Shown one piece after another: positions 17,596 through 27,061 of a stretch of DNA of 64,000 nt. The stretch spans positions 76,568 to 140,567 of the forward strand of contig NZ_JAQUCA010000004.1 of NCBI RefSeq assembly GCF_028686475.1. Direction: 5' to 3'. The notes under the pieces are model-generated. The model saw only the letters and a list, made by a program, of their open reading frames with translations, ran no database searches and was not told the DNA's origin. Source of the stretch: Giesbergeria sp. (lineage in GTDB: Bacteria > Pseudomonadota > Gammaproteobacteria > Burkholderiales > Burkholderiaceae_C). Made by a program: the position numbers and the translations under genes. Positions within the stretch are counted from its first letter, which is position 1; every line of letters starts with the position of its first letter.

Positions 17596-17966
17596 ACGAA
17601 AACCGACTGAGCGACTACCTCGACCACATGCACCAAGCTGCCAGCGACGCTTGTAGCTTTGTCGAGGGCGTGGCTAAAGATGATTTTTTGGAAGATAAGC
17701 GCACCCAGCAAGCCGTCATCATGAGCCTGATCATCATCGGCGAAGCGGCCACCAAGGTTATGGATGGCTATGCCCCATTTGCCCAAGCGCACACTCAAGT
17801 GCCTTGGCGCAGTATGCGTGGCATGCGTAACCGCATCGCCCACGGTTATTTCGACATCAACTTGGATGTAGTGTGGGGCACAGTGCAAACGGCGTTGCCA
17901 CAATTGCTTGAGCAATTGCTTGCGGTGCGCGCAGCTGCTAATAACGCGAATCAAGCGATCTCTTGA
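17592..17966 (+). CDS. hepT: HepT-family toxin (HEPN domain RNase)
   Basis: A 124-residue HEPN protein starting MNENRLSDYLDHM. The catalytic R-x4-H-x-Y motif is intact as RNRIAHGY near residue 83, and VIMSLIIIGEAATKVMD is the usual core helix. It is predicted to cleave RNA unless modified by the upstream MntA. The ATG at 17592 is preferred over an upstream in-frame start because of the ATGA overlap. The catalytic motif argues for a functional module. Confidence 0.88.
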   Translation: MNENRLSDYLDHMHQAASDACSFVEGVAKDDFLEDKRTQQAVIMSLIIIGEAATKVMDGYAPFAQAHTQVPWRSMRGMRNRIAHGYFDINLDVVWGTVQTALPQLLEQLLAVRAAANNANQAIS

Positions 17967-18056
17967 TAGGCCCGCTACACTCTCATAACCCCTGGCGCCG
18001 CCACCAGCGCACTGCTGCTTGGCGCTGGTTCTCCCGATTTGAAAGTGTTGCCTTCC

Positions 18057-19148
18057 ATGTCTCTTATTCCTGCCACCATCCTGACCGGCTTTTTAGGTTC
18101 GGGCAAAACCACGCTGCTCAAGCGCGTCCTCAGTGAAGCACACGGCCAAAAAATTGCCGTGATTGAAAACGAGTTTGGCGAAGAAAACATCGACAACGAC
18201 ATTTTGGTCACCGAGTCCAAAGAGCAAATCATCCAGATGAGCAATGGCTGCATCTGCTGCACCATCCGCGAAGACCTGCGCGAAACGCTGCAACTGCTGG
18301 CCGCTAAAAAGCGCAAAGGCTTGCTCGATTTTGAGCGCATCATCATCGAAACCACCGGCCTAGCCGACCCCGGCCCGGTAGCGCAAACTTTCTTCATGGA
18401 TGAAGAAATCGCTGAAACCTACCTGATTGACTCCATCATCACCTTGGTCGATGCCAAACACGCGGCACAACAACTCAATGACCGCCAAGAAGCACGCCGC
18501 CAAGTGGGCTTTGCCGACCAAATTTTCTTGTCCAAAACCGATTTGGTCAGTGCCGAAGAAGTCGATGCCCTGACGCACCGCCTCAAGCACATGAACCCGC
18601 GCGCGCCCATCAAAGCAGTGCATTTTGGCGAAGTCGCACTGAAAGAAGTGCTGGACTTGCGCGGCTTCAACCTGAACACCAAACTCGACATTGACCCGGA
18701 CTTTCTAAAAGAAGAAGACGCGCACGACCACGACCACCACGGGCACGACCATGACCACAGCCACTGCGGCCATGACCACACGCACGACCACGGCGCGCAT
18801 TGCCACCACCCGTCACACCAACACAGCCACGGCCACCACCATCACCACGATGATGATGTGAAGAGTTTTGTCTATCGCGCCGAGCGCCCCTTTGACCCAG
18901 CCAAGTTAGAGGACTTTCTGGGCGCTATCGTCAACATTTATGGCCCGCGCATGTTGCGCTACAAAGGCATACTGCACATGGTAGGCACCGAGCGCAAAGT
19001 GATTTTTCAGGGGGTACACCAGCTCATGGGCAGCGATTTGGGGCCAGCTTGGGGGCCAACGGAACCACGCAGCAGCAAAATGGTCTTCATTGGCATTGAC
19101 ATGCCACAAGACATTTTGCGCCAAGGTCTGGAGCAGTGTTTAGCCTAA
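18057..19148 (+). CDS. COG0523 (CobW/ZigA-type) metal-handling GTPase with long His-rich region
   Basis: G3E-family GTPase of 363 residues. The P-loop GFLGSGKTTLLKR is at residues 10-22, the GTPase metal motif CICC near 66-69, and ETTGLADPGPV follows. About residues 221-266 are nearly all His and Asp, a metal-buffering stretch, before the C-terminal CobW domain. Despite distance from the cobalamin operon it is sometimes labelled CobW. The adjacent zinc-poor dksA suggests a zinc role instead (inference). ATG 18057 is preferred over TTG 18039. Confidence 0.88.
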   Translation: MSLIPATILTGFLGSGKTTLLKRVLSEAHGQKIAVIENEFGEENIDNDILVTESKEQIIQMSNGCICCTIREDLRETLQLLAAKKRKGLLDFERIIIETTGLADPGPVAQTFFMDEEIAETYLIDSIITLVDAKHAAQQLNDRQEARRQVGFADQIFLSKTDLVSAEEVDALTHRLKHMNPRAPIKAVHFGEVALKEVLDLRGFNLNTKLDIDPDFLKEEDAHDHDHHGHDHDHSHCGHDHTHDHGAHCHHPSHQHSHGHHHHHDDDVKSFVYRAERPFDPAKLEDFLGAIVNIYGPRMLRYKGILHMVGTERKVIFQGVHQLMGSDLGPAWGPTEPRSSKMVFIGIDMPQDILRQGLEQCLA

Positions 19149-19164
19149 GCCTGCCCGTAGCCGA

Positions 19165-19170
19165 TACAAT
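19165..19170 (+). promoter_or_regulatory. candidate -10 box for dksA
   Basis: TACAAT lies 17 bp after the stop of the upstream GTPase gene and 97 bp before the dksA start, in the same GATACAATCG context as the cobalamin operon. The -35 is unclear. Confidence 0.3.
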
Positions 19171-19267
19171 CGCGCCCCGACAAACATCTGGGTTGCTACG
19201 CACCCTATCGCCTCTTGGCGCACCCTCGGTGCTGCCACAGGCCCGCCCTACTGTGAGGAGACAGGAA

Positions 19268-20032
19268 GTGAAAGTCGAAACCAGCCAAGCCAAGGCCCCA
19301 GCAGCTGCCAAAACAGCAGCCACCAAAACACCGGCCAAAGCAGCTGCCAAAGTGGCCTCCAAGGCCCCCGCTCGTACCGCAAGTTCCCCACCAGCCCCAG
19401 CGCAGCCCGCTGCAAGCGGGCCGGACACCATACTGCGTAGCACAAGGCCCTCCTCGCGTCTGGCGGCCCTAACCGTGCCGTCGATGGCGCAGACCGTGGC
19501 CTCTACCGCTGCCAAAGCCAGCTACACCAACACCATGCCTTCTACGATGCAAGTGTCACCCAGTGTCGGCTCCATCAAAAAAGATGCCAAACTGGCCAAC
19601 AACTGGAAAACCAAGCCACTCGAAGCGCTCACCGATGCCGAAGTCTTGGCCATGCCCGACAGCGAGTACATGAACGATGTGCAAATGGCGTTTTTCCGGC
19701 TCAAGCTGGTCAGCCTCAAAAACGACATGCACACCAACGCTGGCGAGACCACCGAGCATCTGCGCGAAGACACCGTCGTGGTGCCAGACCCAGCCGACCG
19801 TGCCACGATTGAAGAAGAACACGCCCTAGAGCTACGCACCCGTGACCGCGAGCGCAAGCTGCTGAAAAAGATTGAGCAATCCATCAACCGCATTGATGCC
19901 GGAGACTATGGCTACTGCGATGAAACCGGCGAGCCTATCGGCGTAGGTCGCTTGTTGGCCCGCCCCACCGCCACCCTCTCGCTAGAAGCGCAACAGCGGC
20001 GCGAACTCAAGCAGAAAATGTTTGGCGATTAA
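19268..20032 (+). CDS. dksA: RNA polymerase-binding transcription factor DksA with Ala/Lys-rich N-terminal extension and degenerate zinc finger
   Basis: DksA binds the RNA polymerase secondary channel and works with ppGpp. I chose GTG 19268 because GAGGAG lies 7 bp upstream; it gives 254 residues starting MKVETSQAKA. About the first 100 residues are a low-complexity Ala/Lys/Pro extension; the coiled-coil core follows. The coiled-coil tip DPADRATIEEE is intact. The zinc-finger region reads CDETGEPIGVGRLLARPT then ATLSLEAQQRR, so only one of the four Cys of the classical finger remains. It probably folds without zinc. Confidence 0.92.
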   Translation: MKVETSQAKAPAAAKTAATKTPAKAAAKVASKAPARTASSPPAPAQPAASGPDTILRSTRPSSRLAALTVPSMAQTVASTAAKASYTNTMPSTMQVSPSVGSIKKDAKLANNWKTKPLEALTDAEVLAMPDSEYMNDVQMAFFRLKLVSLKNDMHTNAGETTEHLREDTVVVPDPADRATIEEEHALELRTRDRERKLLKKIEQSINRIDAGDYGYCDETGEPIGVGRLLARPTATLSLEAQQRRELKQKMFGD

Positions 20033-20083
20033 CGCCGCTGGGCGTGGCCTGAATGCTGTAGCACTCCCACGGTCTGAACTGCC

Positions 20084-21874
20084 ATGAGCAAAGAAGAATC
20101 TTCCCCCGGTGGCCTGTTGTCGAAGGTGGTGCGCTTTGTGCGTAACCCCACAGTCAACTGGACAGACCTCGACACCATCGACAGCGACCGCGAGAGCCAA
20201 TACAGCAAGCAAATGCTCAAGGAGATGCTCGAACGCAAGCGGCGCAACGATTTTGTGCGTAAGCGCGAGTTTGACTATCTGCGTAACATTCGTCAGCGCG
20301 ATACCTTGGTGGGCCACCGCACCGAAGACCCGGCGGTGCGCCCCTCCTTTTTCCAAAGCAGCCTCACCCCGCCCGATGACCGTGCTGGCACCATCAAAAA
20401 AATCGACGAAATTGAAGCACAAATGTCGATGCAGTGGTGGAAAGGCAAGTCGGCCAGCGATGCCGTAGCCAGTGCGCGCCCCACCCCGCTGAGTGCAGCC
20501 GCCGCCAACGCCCAAGCCGTCGATATTGCGTTAGGCACACGCCCGGCTTCGCTCACGCCCGCCAGCCCGGCCTTGCCGCCGTTGCACTTGGGCGATGCCA
20601 TCCCTGCTGCGGGCCTGAGTGTTTCGTTTGCCTCTACCGTACCCGTCTCGTTGCCCGACGGACTAGGCCCGCAAGCGATGGCCGAACCGCTGTTTGGCCA
20701 CGATAGTATGCCCATTGCCAACTTTGGCGGAGCCACGGCGCAATGGATGTCTTCTACCCCAGATGCCCCGCTTGAGTTTTCGCCCATGCCTGCGGCGGTG
20801 GCACCTGCCCCTCTGGAGCCTTTTGTGCACGACCCCGATCTGGAAGAAGCGGCCATTTTGTTTGCCAATGCCGACTATGCGGGTGCTGCTGCCTGCCTGC
20901 TCGACGTGGTAGCCCAGCACCCAGCCCAAGCCACCCCAGAGCTACAAGAGATTTGGATGACGCTGTTTGATTTGTACCGGGCCACCGGCGAACAAGAAGC
21001 GTTTGACCATCTGGCGATTGATTTTGCCGCGCAATTTGGCCGTTCGGCCCCACTGTGGTTCTCTATGCCCGAGTTATTGGGCCTGACCCCCGCCGCGCCC
21101 CCCACAACGACAGGGGGACTGATTCGCAAAGATTTCAGCTGGAACGCACCTTCCACCATCACCTTGCAATCGGTCGCTGCACTGCAAGCGTCTTTGGCGC
21201 GCGCGGCCCCTCCTTGGACACTGGTTTGGAGCCGCGTGGCGCACATTGACGAGGCCGCCCTGCCCGCCCTGACACAAGAATTCAACCGCTGGGGCGACCA
21301 AAAAGTGCAGCTGGTGTTTGTCGGGGCCGACCGCTTGCAAGCGCTGTTGCAGGCGCACACACAATCGGGCGAGCGCAGCAACAACCCCGAATGGTGGCGC
21401 CTGCGTATGGCCACCTTGCGTTTTATGGGCCTGCCAGAAGACTTTGAAATGGTGGCGCTAGACTACTGCATCACCTACGAGGTCTCGCCGCCGTCTTGGG
21501 TTGACCCCCGTTGCAGCTATGCCGATGCCGCCGAAGGCGAGGCCGCTGGCCAAGATTTACTCTCGGCTGATGCAGCCCCCGAGGCCGCCAATGGCACCAC
21601 CACGGTAGGCTTGTCTGGCCACATCGAAAGCGATGCCACCGAGGCACTCAAGGCGCTAGAAGCGCAAGCACGCCCCAACGAGCCACTGGTGGTACCCTGC
21701 GACCGCCTGATTCGCGTGGATTTTTCTGCGGCAGGTTCGGTGCTCAATTGGGCCGCCGAGCAGCAGGCACAAAAACGCGAAGTGCATTTCAAAAACCTGC
21801 ACCGCTTGGTAGCCATTTTGTTCAACGTGGTGGGTGTCAACGAACATTCCTTGATTATTCCGCGCAAAAATTGA
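20084..21874 (+). CDS. conserved protein of unknown function with a C-terminal STAS-like domain
   Basis: A 596-residue protein not assigned to a named family. The N-terminal ~120 residues are charged ([36 protein letters not shown]). Residues ~130-260 are Ala/Pro-rich and low complexity. Around 265-330 helix pairs look like TPR-type repeats. The last ~95 residues ([19 protein letters not shown], then [17 protein letters not shown]) resemble a STAS domain, as in anti-sigma antagonists. It is soluble as far as can be seen. It sits between dksA and hslV in the same direction. Confidence 0.75.
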   Translation: MSKEESSPGGLLSKVVRFVRNPTVNWTDLDTIDSDRESQYSKQMLKEMLERKRRNDFVRKREFDYLRNIRQRDTLVGHRTEDPAVRPSFFQSSLTPPDDRAGTIKKIDEIEAQMSMQWWKGKSASDAVASARPTPLSAAAANAQAVDIALGTRPASLTPASPALPPLHLGDAIPAAGLSVSFASTVPVSLPDGLGPQAMAEPLFGHDSMPIANFGGATAQWMSSTPDAPLEFSPMPAAVAPAPLEPFVHDPDLEEAAILFANADYAGAAACLLDVVAQHPAQATPELQEIWMTLFDLYRATGEQEAFDHLAIDFAAQFGRSAPLWFSMPELLGLTPAAPPTTTGGLIRKDFSWNAPSTITLQSVAALQASLARAAPPWTLVWSRVAHIDEAALPALTQEFNRWGDQKVQLVFVGADRLQALLQAHTQSGERSNNPEWWRLRMATLRFMGLPEDFEMVALDYCITYEVSPPSWVDPRCSYADAAEGEAAGQDLLSADAAPEAANGTTTVGLSGHIESDATEALKALEAQARPNEPLVVPCDRLIRVDFSAAGSVLNWAAEQQAQKREVHFKNLHRLVAILFNVVGVNEHSLIIPRKN

Positions 21875-21900
21875 GCTTCACGCTCCCCCTTAAAGCCGCT

Positions 21901-22464
21901 ATGCAATCCAACAGCCAAGCCGCCGTGTTCCACGGCACTACCATTTTGAGCGTGCGCCGCCAAACCCCCGAGGGCATCCAAGTCGCCATTGGTGGCGATG
22001 GCCAAGTCACTTTGGGCCATATTGTGGTCAAAGGTACGGCGCGTAAAGTGCGTAAGCTCTACCACGGCAAGGTGTTAGCTGGTTTTGCCGGAGCCACTGC
22101 CGATGCCTTTACCTTGTTTGAGCGCTTTGAAGCCAAACTCGAAAAGCACCAAGGCCACCTGACCCGCGCCGCCATCGAACTCACCAAAGACTGGCGCACC
22201 GACCGCGTACTGCGCCGCCTAGAGGCCATGTTGGCCGTGGCCGACCACAGTGCCAGCCTCATCATTACCGGCAATGGCGACGTGTTAGAACCTGAGCAAG
22301 GCATTGTCGCCATTGGCAGCGGTGGTGCTTATGCCCATTCTGCCGCCAAGGCACTGCTCAACAACACCGAACTGCCCGCCGCCGAGATTGTGAAAAAGTC
22401 GCTCGAAATTGCGGGCGAGTTGTGCATTTACACCAACATGCACCACACCATCGAGACGCTCTAA
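21901..22464 (+). CDS. hslV: ATP-dependent protease proteolytic subunit HslV
   Basis: Peptidase subunit of the HslUV (ClpQY) protease. The mature protein starts at the catalytic Thr in GTTILSVRR (residue 13 or 14), so about 12-13 residues are removed. The motifs [31 protein letters not shown] and the C-terminal HHTIETL match the family. ATG 21901 gives 187 residues; a longer frame upstream overlaps the previous gene. hslU starts 24 bp downstream. Confidence 0.96.
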   Translation: MQSNSQAAVFHGTTILSVRRQTPEGIQVAIGGDGQVTLGHIVVKGTARKVRKLYHGKVLAGFAGATADAFTLFERFEAKLEKHQGHLTRAAIELTKDWRTDRVLRRLEAMLAVADHSASLIITGNGDVLEPEQGIVAIGSGGAYAHSAAKALLNNTELPAAEIVKKSLEIAGELCIYTNMHHTIETL

Positions 22465-22488
22465 ACCGCCGCACCCCAAAATTTGCCC

Positions 22489-23805
22489 ATGTCTGCTATG
22501 ACCCCCCAAGAAATCGTTGCCGCCCTCGACCAGCACATCATTGGCCAAGCTGCCGCTAAACGTGCGGTAGCGATTGCCTTGCGTAACCGTTGGCGCCGCC
22601 AGCAGGTGGCCGAGCCACTGCGCCACGAAATCACGCCTAAAAACATCCTGATGATTGGCCCCACCGGCGTGGGCAAAACCGAAATTGCCCGGCGCTTGGC
22701 CCGGCTGGCCGATGCACCCTTTATCAAGGTCGAGGCCACCAAGTTCACTGAGGTGGGCTATGTGGGTAAAGATGTGGATGCCATCATCCGTGATTTGGCC
22801 GAAATTGCCGTCAAGCAAGAGCGCCAAGCCCAAGTGCAAAAAATGCGCGAACGGGCCGAAGATGCCGCCGAAGAGCGCATTTTGGATGTGCTGATTCCGT
22901 CCGCGCGCACCGGCGAGCCACCCACCGACAGCACCGCGCGCCAAGTGTTTCGCAAAAAACTGCGCGAAGGCCAATTGGACGACAAAGAAATCGACATTGA
23001 TTTGGCCGACACCCGCCCTCAAGTGGAAATCATGGGGCCGCAGGGCATGGAAGAAATGGCCGAACAACTGCGTAGCGTGTTCAGCCAAATGGGCCAAGAC
23101 AAGCGGCGCACGCGCAAGCTCAACATTGCCGAAGCGCGCAAACTGTTGATTGACGAAGAAGCTGGCAAGCTGGTCAATGAAGAAGAAATCAAAACCCGCG
23201 CCCTGCACAACGCCGAGCAAAACGGCATTGTGTTTATTGACGAAATCGACAAAGTAGCGGCGCGCCAAGAAACCAGTGGAGCCGATGTTTCGCGCCAAGG
23301 CGTGCAACGCGATTTGCTGCCGCTGGTAGAGGGCACCACCGTTTCCACCAAGTACGGCATGGTCAAAACCGACCACATTTTGTTTGTCGCTTCGGGGGCG
23401 TTCCATCTCAGCAAGCCCAGCGATTTGATTCCAGAATTGCAGGGGCGCTTTCCGATTCGGGTGGAGTTGGATTCGCTCTCAGTGCAAGATTTTGAGGGCA
23501 TCCTCAACCAAACCAACGCCTCACTGGTCAAGCAATACCAAGCCCTGCTGGCCACTGAGGGCGTGCAGCTTGAATTTACCCCCGAAGGCATCACCCGCTT
23601 GGCGCGCATTGCCTTTGAAGTGAACGAGCGCACCGAGAATATCGGCGCCCGGCGCTTATCCACCGTAATGGAGCGCCTGCTGGATGAAGTCAGCTTTGAT
23701 GCCACCCAGCGCAGCGGCCAAACCTTGCTGGTAGATGCGGCCTATGTGGACCAGCGCCTGCAAGCCCTGAGCCAAGACGAAGATTTGTCGCGCTACATTT
23801 TGTAA
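22489..23805 (+). CDS. hslU: HslU ATPase/unfoldase
   Basis: AAA+ unfoldase that feeds substrates into HslV. It begins [19 protein letters not shown]. Walker [17 protein letters not shown] is near residue 57, Walker [10 protein letters not shown] near 248, and the family-specific I domain lies between. The C-terminus DLSRYIL inserts into HslV pockets. Length is 438 residues from ATG 22489. It ends about 280 bp before rsmH. Confidence 0.97.
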   Translation: MSAMTPQEIVAALDQHIIGQAAAKRAVAIALRNRWRRQQVAEPLRHEITPKNILMIGPTGVGKTEIARRLARLADAPFIKVEATKFTEVGYVGKDVDAIIRDLAEIAVKQERQAQVQKMRERAEDAAEERILDVLIPSARTGEPPTDSTARQVFRKKLREGQLDDKEIDIDLADTRPQVEIMGPQGMEEMAEQLRSVFSQMGQDKRRTRKLNIAEARKLLIDEEAGKLVNEEEIKTRALHNAEQNGIVFIDEIDKVAARQETSGADVSRQGVQRDLLPLVEGTTVSTKYGMVKTDHILFVASGAFHLSKPSDLIPELQGRFPIRVELDSLSVQDFEGILNQTNASLVKQYQALLATEGVQLEFTPEGITRLARIAFEVNERTENIGARRLSTVMERLLDEVSFDATQRSGQTLLVDAAYVDQRLQALSQDEDLSRYIL

Positions 23806-24087
23806 CAGTAAAACCTTCTGGGCAATACCCTCCTGAGGCGCTAAATGGGCAGCAGCGTCTTGGGGGAAACGCCAATTCCTGCTACAGTGCCAAGTGTTTG
23901 CGCTATGGCAAGATAAAGCGCATTTTTTCCCGATTTTTCGGGGTAAGTCAACAAAAAACTAGCAGGGGTTTCTGTGTTCCAAAGACGTTGCTCGCGGGGG
24001 TGGGGTGCGAAGAAAAAGTCTATGGCAACACACCCCAATAGTATCGTCATATTTACCCTTGCTTTGCTATAGGCAATAACCATAACC
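23806..24087. other. non-coding gap before the dcw cluster; mraZ not present
   Basis: The 282 bp between hslU and rsmH are relatively A/T-rich near 23905-23960 and 24035-24085. They hold no credible gene on either strand and no mraZ, which usually starts this cluster. The promoter of the dcw cluster is expected here. A single GGGTGGGG-type run near 23999-24005 was seen, but not the repeated boxes typical of MraZ operators. Confidence 0.6.
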
Positions 24088-25044
24088 ATGACCACCATAG
24101 CATTGCAACACACCACCGTGCTGCTACACGAAGCCGTAGAGGCTCTGCTGGGCAACGCCGCCGCCATGCCACCGCACAGTTTGTGGGTGGATGCTACCTT
24201 TGGCCGGGGCGGGCACTCTAGGCATATTTTGTCGCGATTACCGCCCGTCGGGCGCTTGCTGGCGTTCGACAAGGACCCCGAGGCTATCTCCGAAGCAGCG
24301 CGCATCCACGATGCGCGTTTTTCGATTCGCCACGAGGGCTTTCGCCACTTGGCCGATTTGCCCGCAGGCAGTGCCGCCGGGGTGCTGATGGACTTGGGTA
24401 TCAGCTCGCCGCAAATTGACAGCCCCGAGCGCGGCTTTAGCTTTCGCTTTGATGGCCCCTTGGACATGCGTATGGACACCACACGCGGCCAAAGCGTGGC
24501 CGATTGGTTGGCCCAAGCCGATGCCGGTCAAATTGCCCAAGTGGTGCGCGACTATGGCGAAGAGCGCTTCGCTGGCCCGATTGGCCGGGCGATTGTGGCG
24601 CGCCGCCAAGAGCGTGGCCCGCTGCAAACCACGGCAGAATTGGCCGATTTGGTAGCCAGCGTGGTCAAAACGCGCGAAGGAGGCCAACACCCGGCCACGC
24701 GCACCTTCCAAGCCTTGCGTATCTTTATCAATGCCGAGCTGGATGAGTTGCAACAAGCCTTGCAGGCCAGCTTGAACGTATTGCAGCCGGGCGGGCGCTT
24801 GGTGGTGATTAGCTTTCACTCGCTCGAAGACCGCATCGTGAAGCAATTTATTGCCCAACATGCCAAAGAGGTCTATGACCGGCGTGCGCCTTTTGCGCCG
24901 CCGCAAGCCATGCGCTTGCAAGCGCTGGAGCGCATCAAGCCCAGCGCGGCAGAAATCGCCGCCAACCCGCGCGCACGCAGTGCTGTGATGCGTGTAGCCC
25001 AGCGCACCGACGTAGCAGCCACCACAGGGGTTGCATTGGCATGA
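24088..25044 (+). CDS. rsmH: 16S rRNA (cytosine-1402-N4)-methyltransferase RsmH
   Basis: SAM-dependent methyltransferase (MraW) acting on C1402 of 16S rRNA. Visible motifs are [14 protein letters not shown] near residue 8, the SAM motif [15 protein letters not shown] near 36, [21 protein letters not shown] and the C-terminal [14 protein letters not shown]. The length of 318 residues is normal. It is the first gene of the division and cell-wall cluster here and overlaps ftsL by ATGA. Confidence 0.96.
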   Translation: MTTIALQHTTVLLHEAVEALLGNAAAMPPHSLWVDATFGRGGHSRHILSRLPPVGRLLAFDKDPEAISEAARIHDARFSIRHEGFRHLADLPAGSAAGVLMDLGISSPQIDSPERGFSFRFDGPLDMRMDTTRGQSVADWLAQADAGQIAQVVRDYGEERFAGPIGRAIVARRQERGPLQTTAELADLVASVVKTREGGQHPATRTFQALRIFINAELDELQQALQASLNVLQPGGRLVVISFHSLEDRIVKQFIAQHAKEVYDRRAPFAPPQAMRLQALERIKPSAAEIAANPRARSAVMRVAQRTDVAATTGVALA

Positions 25045-25319
25045 TGCGCCTGAATCTGCTGCTGCTGGTGCTGGTGGTACTCAGCGCCATGCAAGTGGTG
25101 CGTACCCAATACGAGGCCCGCGTGCTTTACACCGCACTCGACCGCGCTGTAGTCGAAGCACGCCAGCTAGAGACCGAGCATGAGCGCTTGCAGGTAGAAA
25201 AACGCGCCCAAGCCACCCCTTCGCGGGTCGAGACGATGGCGCGCGACCAATTGCACATGCACACGGCCACGCCGCCCATTACCCAATATGTGCAAGCACC
25301 GGCCAAGGAGCAGCCATGA
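25041..25319 (+). CDS. ftsL: cell division protein FtsL
   Basis: Small bitopic membrane protein (92 residues) of the FtsQLB complex. One N-terminal membrane helix ([17 protein letters not shown]) is followed by a periplasmic coiled coil (about residues 28-60, [20 protein letters not shown]). It lies between rsmH and ftsI with ATGA overlaps on both sides. Sequence conservation is low in this family, so the call rests on topology and position. Confidence 0.93.
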   Translation: MMRLNLLLLVLVVLSAMQVVRTQYEARVLYTALDRAVVEARQLETEHERLQVEKRAQATPSRVETMARDQLHMHTATPPITQYVQAPAKEQP

Positions 25320-27061
25320 GCAGCCGCAGCGTGCCCTACACCTCTAGCCCATTGCTGGCCAGCAAAACGCCCATCTGGCGCAGCCGCTTTATCGTGGTGA
25401 TGATTGCCTTGGGCTTTATTGGGCTGGGCGCGCGCGCCGCTTATGTGCAGGTGGTGGGCAATGATTTCTTCTTGCGCCAAGGCGAAGTGCGCTTTGCGCG
25501 CACCCTAGAGCTACCGGCCAACCGGGGCAAAATTTTGGACCGCAACGGCCTGATTTTGGCTTCTAGCGTGCCAGCGGCCAGTATTTGGGCCATCCCCGAA
25601 GACGTAGAGCTTGACACCCCCGAAGTGCGCGCCAAGCTGCCCGAGTTGGCCAAGCTGCTAGAGATGCCCCTGCCCGAGCTGCAAGCCAAATTGAGCGAAG
25701 AAAAATCCTTTGTCTGGATTAAGCGCCAATTGGATTGGGAGATTGGGCAAAAAATCACCGCCTTAGACATCAAAGGGGTGTACCAGCGCAAAGAATACAA
25801 GCGCCAATACCCCGAGGGCGAATCTGCCGCCCACGTGGTGGGTTTTACCAACGTCGAAGACAAAGGCCAAGAGGGTATGGAGCTGGCCTTTGACAAGCTG
25901 TTGGCGGGCAAAGCTGGTTCGCGCCGGGTAATTAAAGACCGGCTAGGCCGGGTGGTTGATGGGGTGGGCGAAGAAGTGCCGCCGCAAGATGGCCGCGACA
26001 TGCAGCTCTCGATTGATAGCAAGGTACAGTTTTTTGCTTACCAAAAACTGCGCGACCAAGTCGAATTTCATAAAGCCAAGGCGGGCAGCGTGGTGGTATT
26101 GGATGCCAACACCGGCGAGGTGCTGGCACTGGCCAACTACCCCAGCTATGTGCCCGATAAGCGCAAAAACCTGACCGGCGAGCAACTCCGCAACCGCGCC
26201 ATCACCGATACCTTTGAGCCTGGCTCCGTCATGAAGCCGTTTACCGTCGGCATTGCCCTAGAGACCAAGCGCGTGCGCCCCGACACCATTGTGGATACCG
26301 GCAATGGGCGCATCACCATCACCGGCTCCACCATTTCAGATACGCACAGCTATGGCGCGCTGACGGTCGAGGGCATCATCCAAAAGTCTAGCAACGTCGG
26401 CACCACCAAATTGGCCATGCAAATGCCGGCCAAAGAGATGTGGGAGAACTTCTCTGCCGTGGGCTTTGGCCAAAAGCCGCAAATCGCCTTTCCAGGGGCT
26501 GTCAGTGGACGCTTGCGCCCGTACAAAACCTGGCGCCCGATTGAGCAGGCGACCATGTCGTATGGCTATGGTTTATCGGCCAGTTTGTTCCAAATGGCGC
26601 GCTCTTACACCGTGTTTGCCCACGATGGCCGCATTATTCCGGCCACAATGCTCAAAACCACCGAGCCTGCCGTGGGCGTGCCGGTGTTCTCGCCCAAAAC
26701 CGCCGCCCAAGTACGCAAAATGCTGCAAATGGCCGCTGGGCCGGGTGGCACCGGCCAACGCGCCCAAACCCAAGGCTATTCGGTGGGTGGCAAATCGGGC
26801 ACCGCGCGCAAACAAATTGGCAAAAGCTATGCCTCAGGCAAATACCGGGCTTGGTTTGCTGGCATGGCCCCGATTGACAAACCCCGCATCATTATTGCGG
26901 TCATGGTCGATGAGCCTAGCAACGGCCAAGTGTATGGCGGTTTAGTCGCTGCTCCGGTATTTAGCGAGGTGGCCCAGCAAACCTTACGCATGATGGGTGT
27001 GCAGCCCGATATTGATGTCAAACCACAAATTGTGGCCAACCCGGTAGAGGAGTCTTTGTGA
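25316..27061 (+). CDS. ftsI: division-specific peptidoglycan transpeptidase FtsI (PBP3)
   Basis: Septal class B penicillin-binding protein of 581 residues. One N-terminal membrane helix (about residues 22-42, FIVVMIALGFIGLGARAAYV) precedes a PBP dimerisation domain with RGKILDRNGLILA. The transpeptidase domain has the catalytic SVMK (in EPGSVMKPFT), the SSN motif and KSGTARK. Its partner is the glycosyltransferase FtsW encoded downstream. It overlaps ftsL, and its TGA overlaps the start of murE. Confidence 0.96.
   Translation: MSSRSVPYTSSPLLASKTPIWRSRFIVVMIALGFIGLGARAAYVQVVGNDFFLRQGEVRFARTLELPANRGKILDRNGLILASSVPAASIWAIPEDVELDTPEVRAKLPELAKLLEMPLPELQAKLSEEKSFVWIKRQLDWEIGQKITALDIKGVYQRKEYKRQYPEGESAAHVVGFTNVEDKGQEGMELAFDKLLAGKAGSRRVIKDRLGRVVDGVGEEVPPQDGRDMQLSIDSKVQFFAYQKLRDQVEFHKAKAGSVVVLDANTGEVLALANYPSYVPDKRKNLTGEQLRNRAITDTFEPGSVMKPFTVGIALETKRVRPDTIVDTGNGRITITGSTISDTHSYGALTVEGIIQKSSNVGTTKLAMQMPAKEMWENFSAVGFGQKPQIAFPGAVSGRLRPYKTWRPIEQATMSYGYGLSASLFQMARSYTVFAHDGRIIPATMLKTTEPAVGVPVFSPKTAAQVRKMLQMAAGPGGTGQRAQTQGYSVGGKSGTARKQIGKSYASGKYRAWFAGMAPIDKPRIIIAVMVDEPSNGQVYGGLVAAPVFSEVAQQTLRMMGVQPDIDVKPQIVANPVEESL

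Noticed and set aside
18717-18860. Repetitive CAC/GAC-rich stretch as a tandem repeat or CRISPR-like array
   Set aside because: It is in-frame coding for the His/Asp-rich segment of the GTPase, with no regular repeat-spacer structure.
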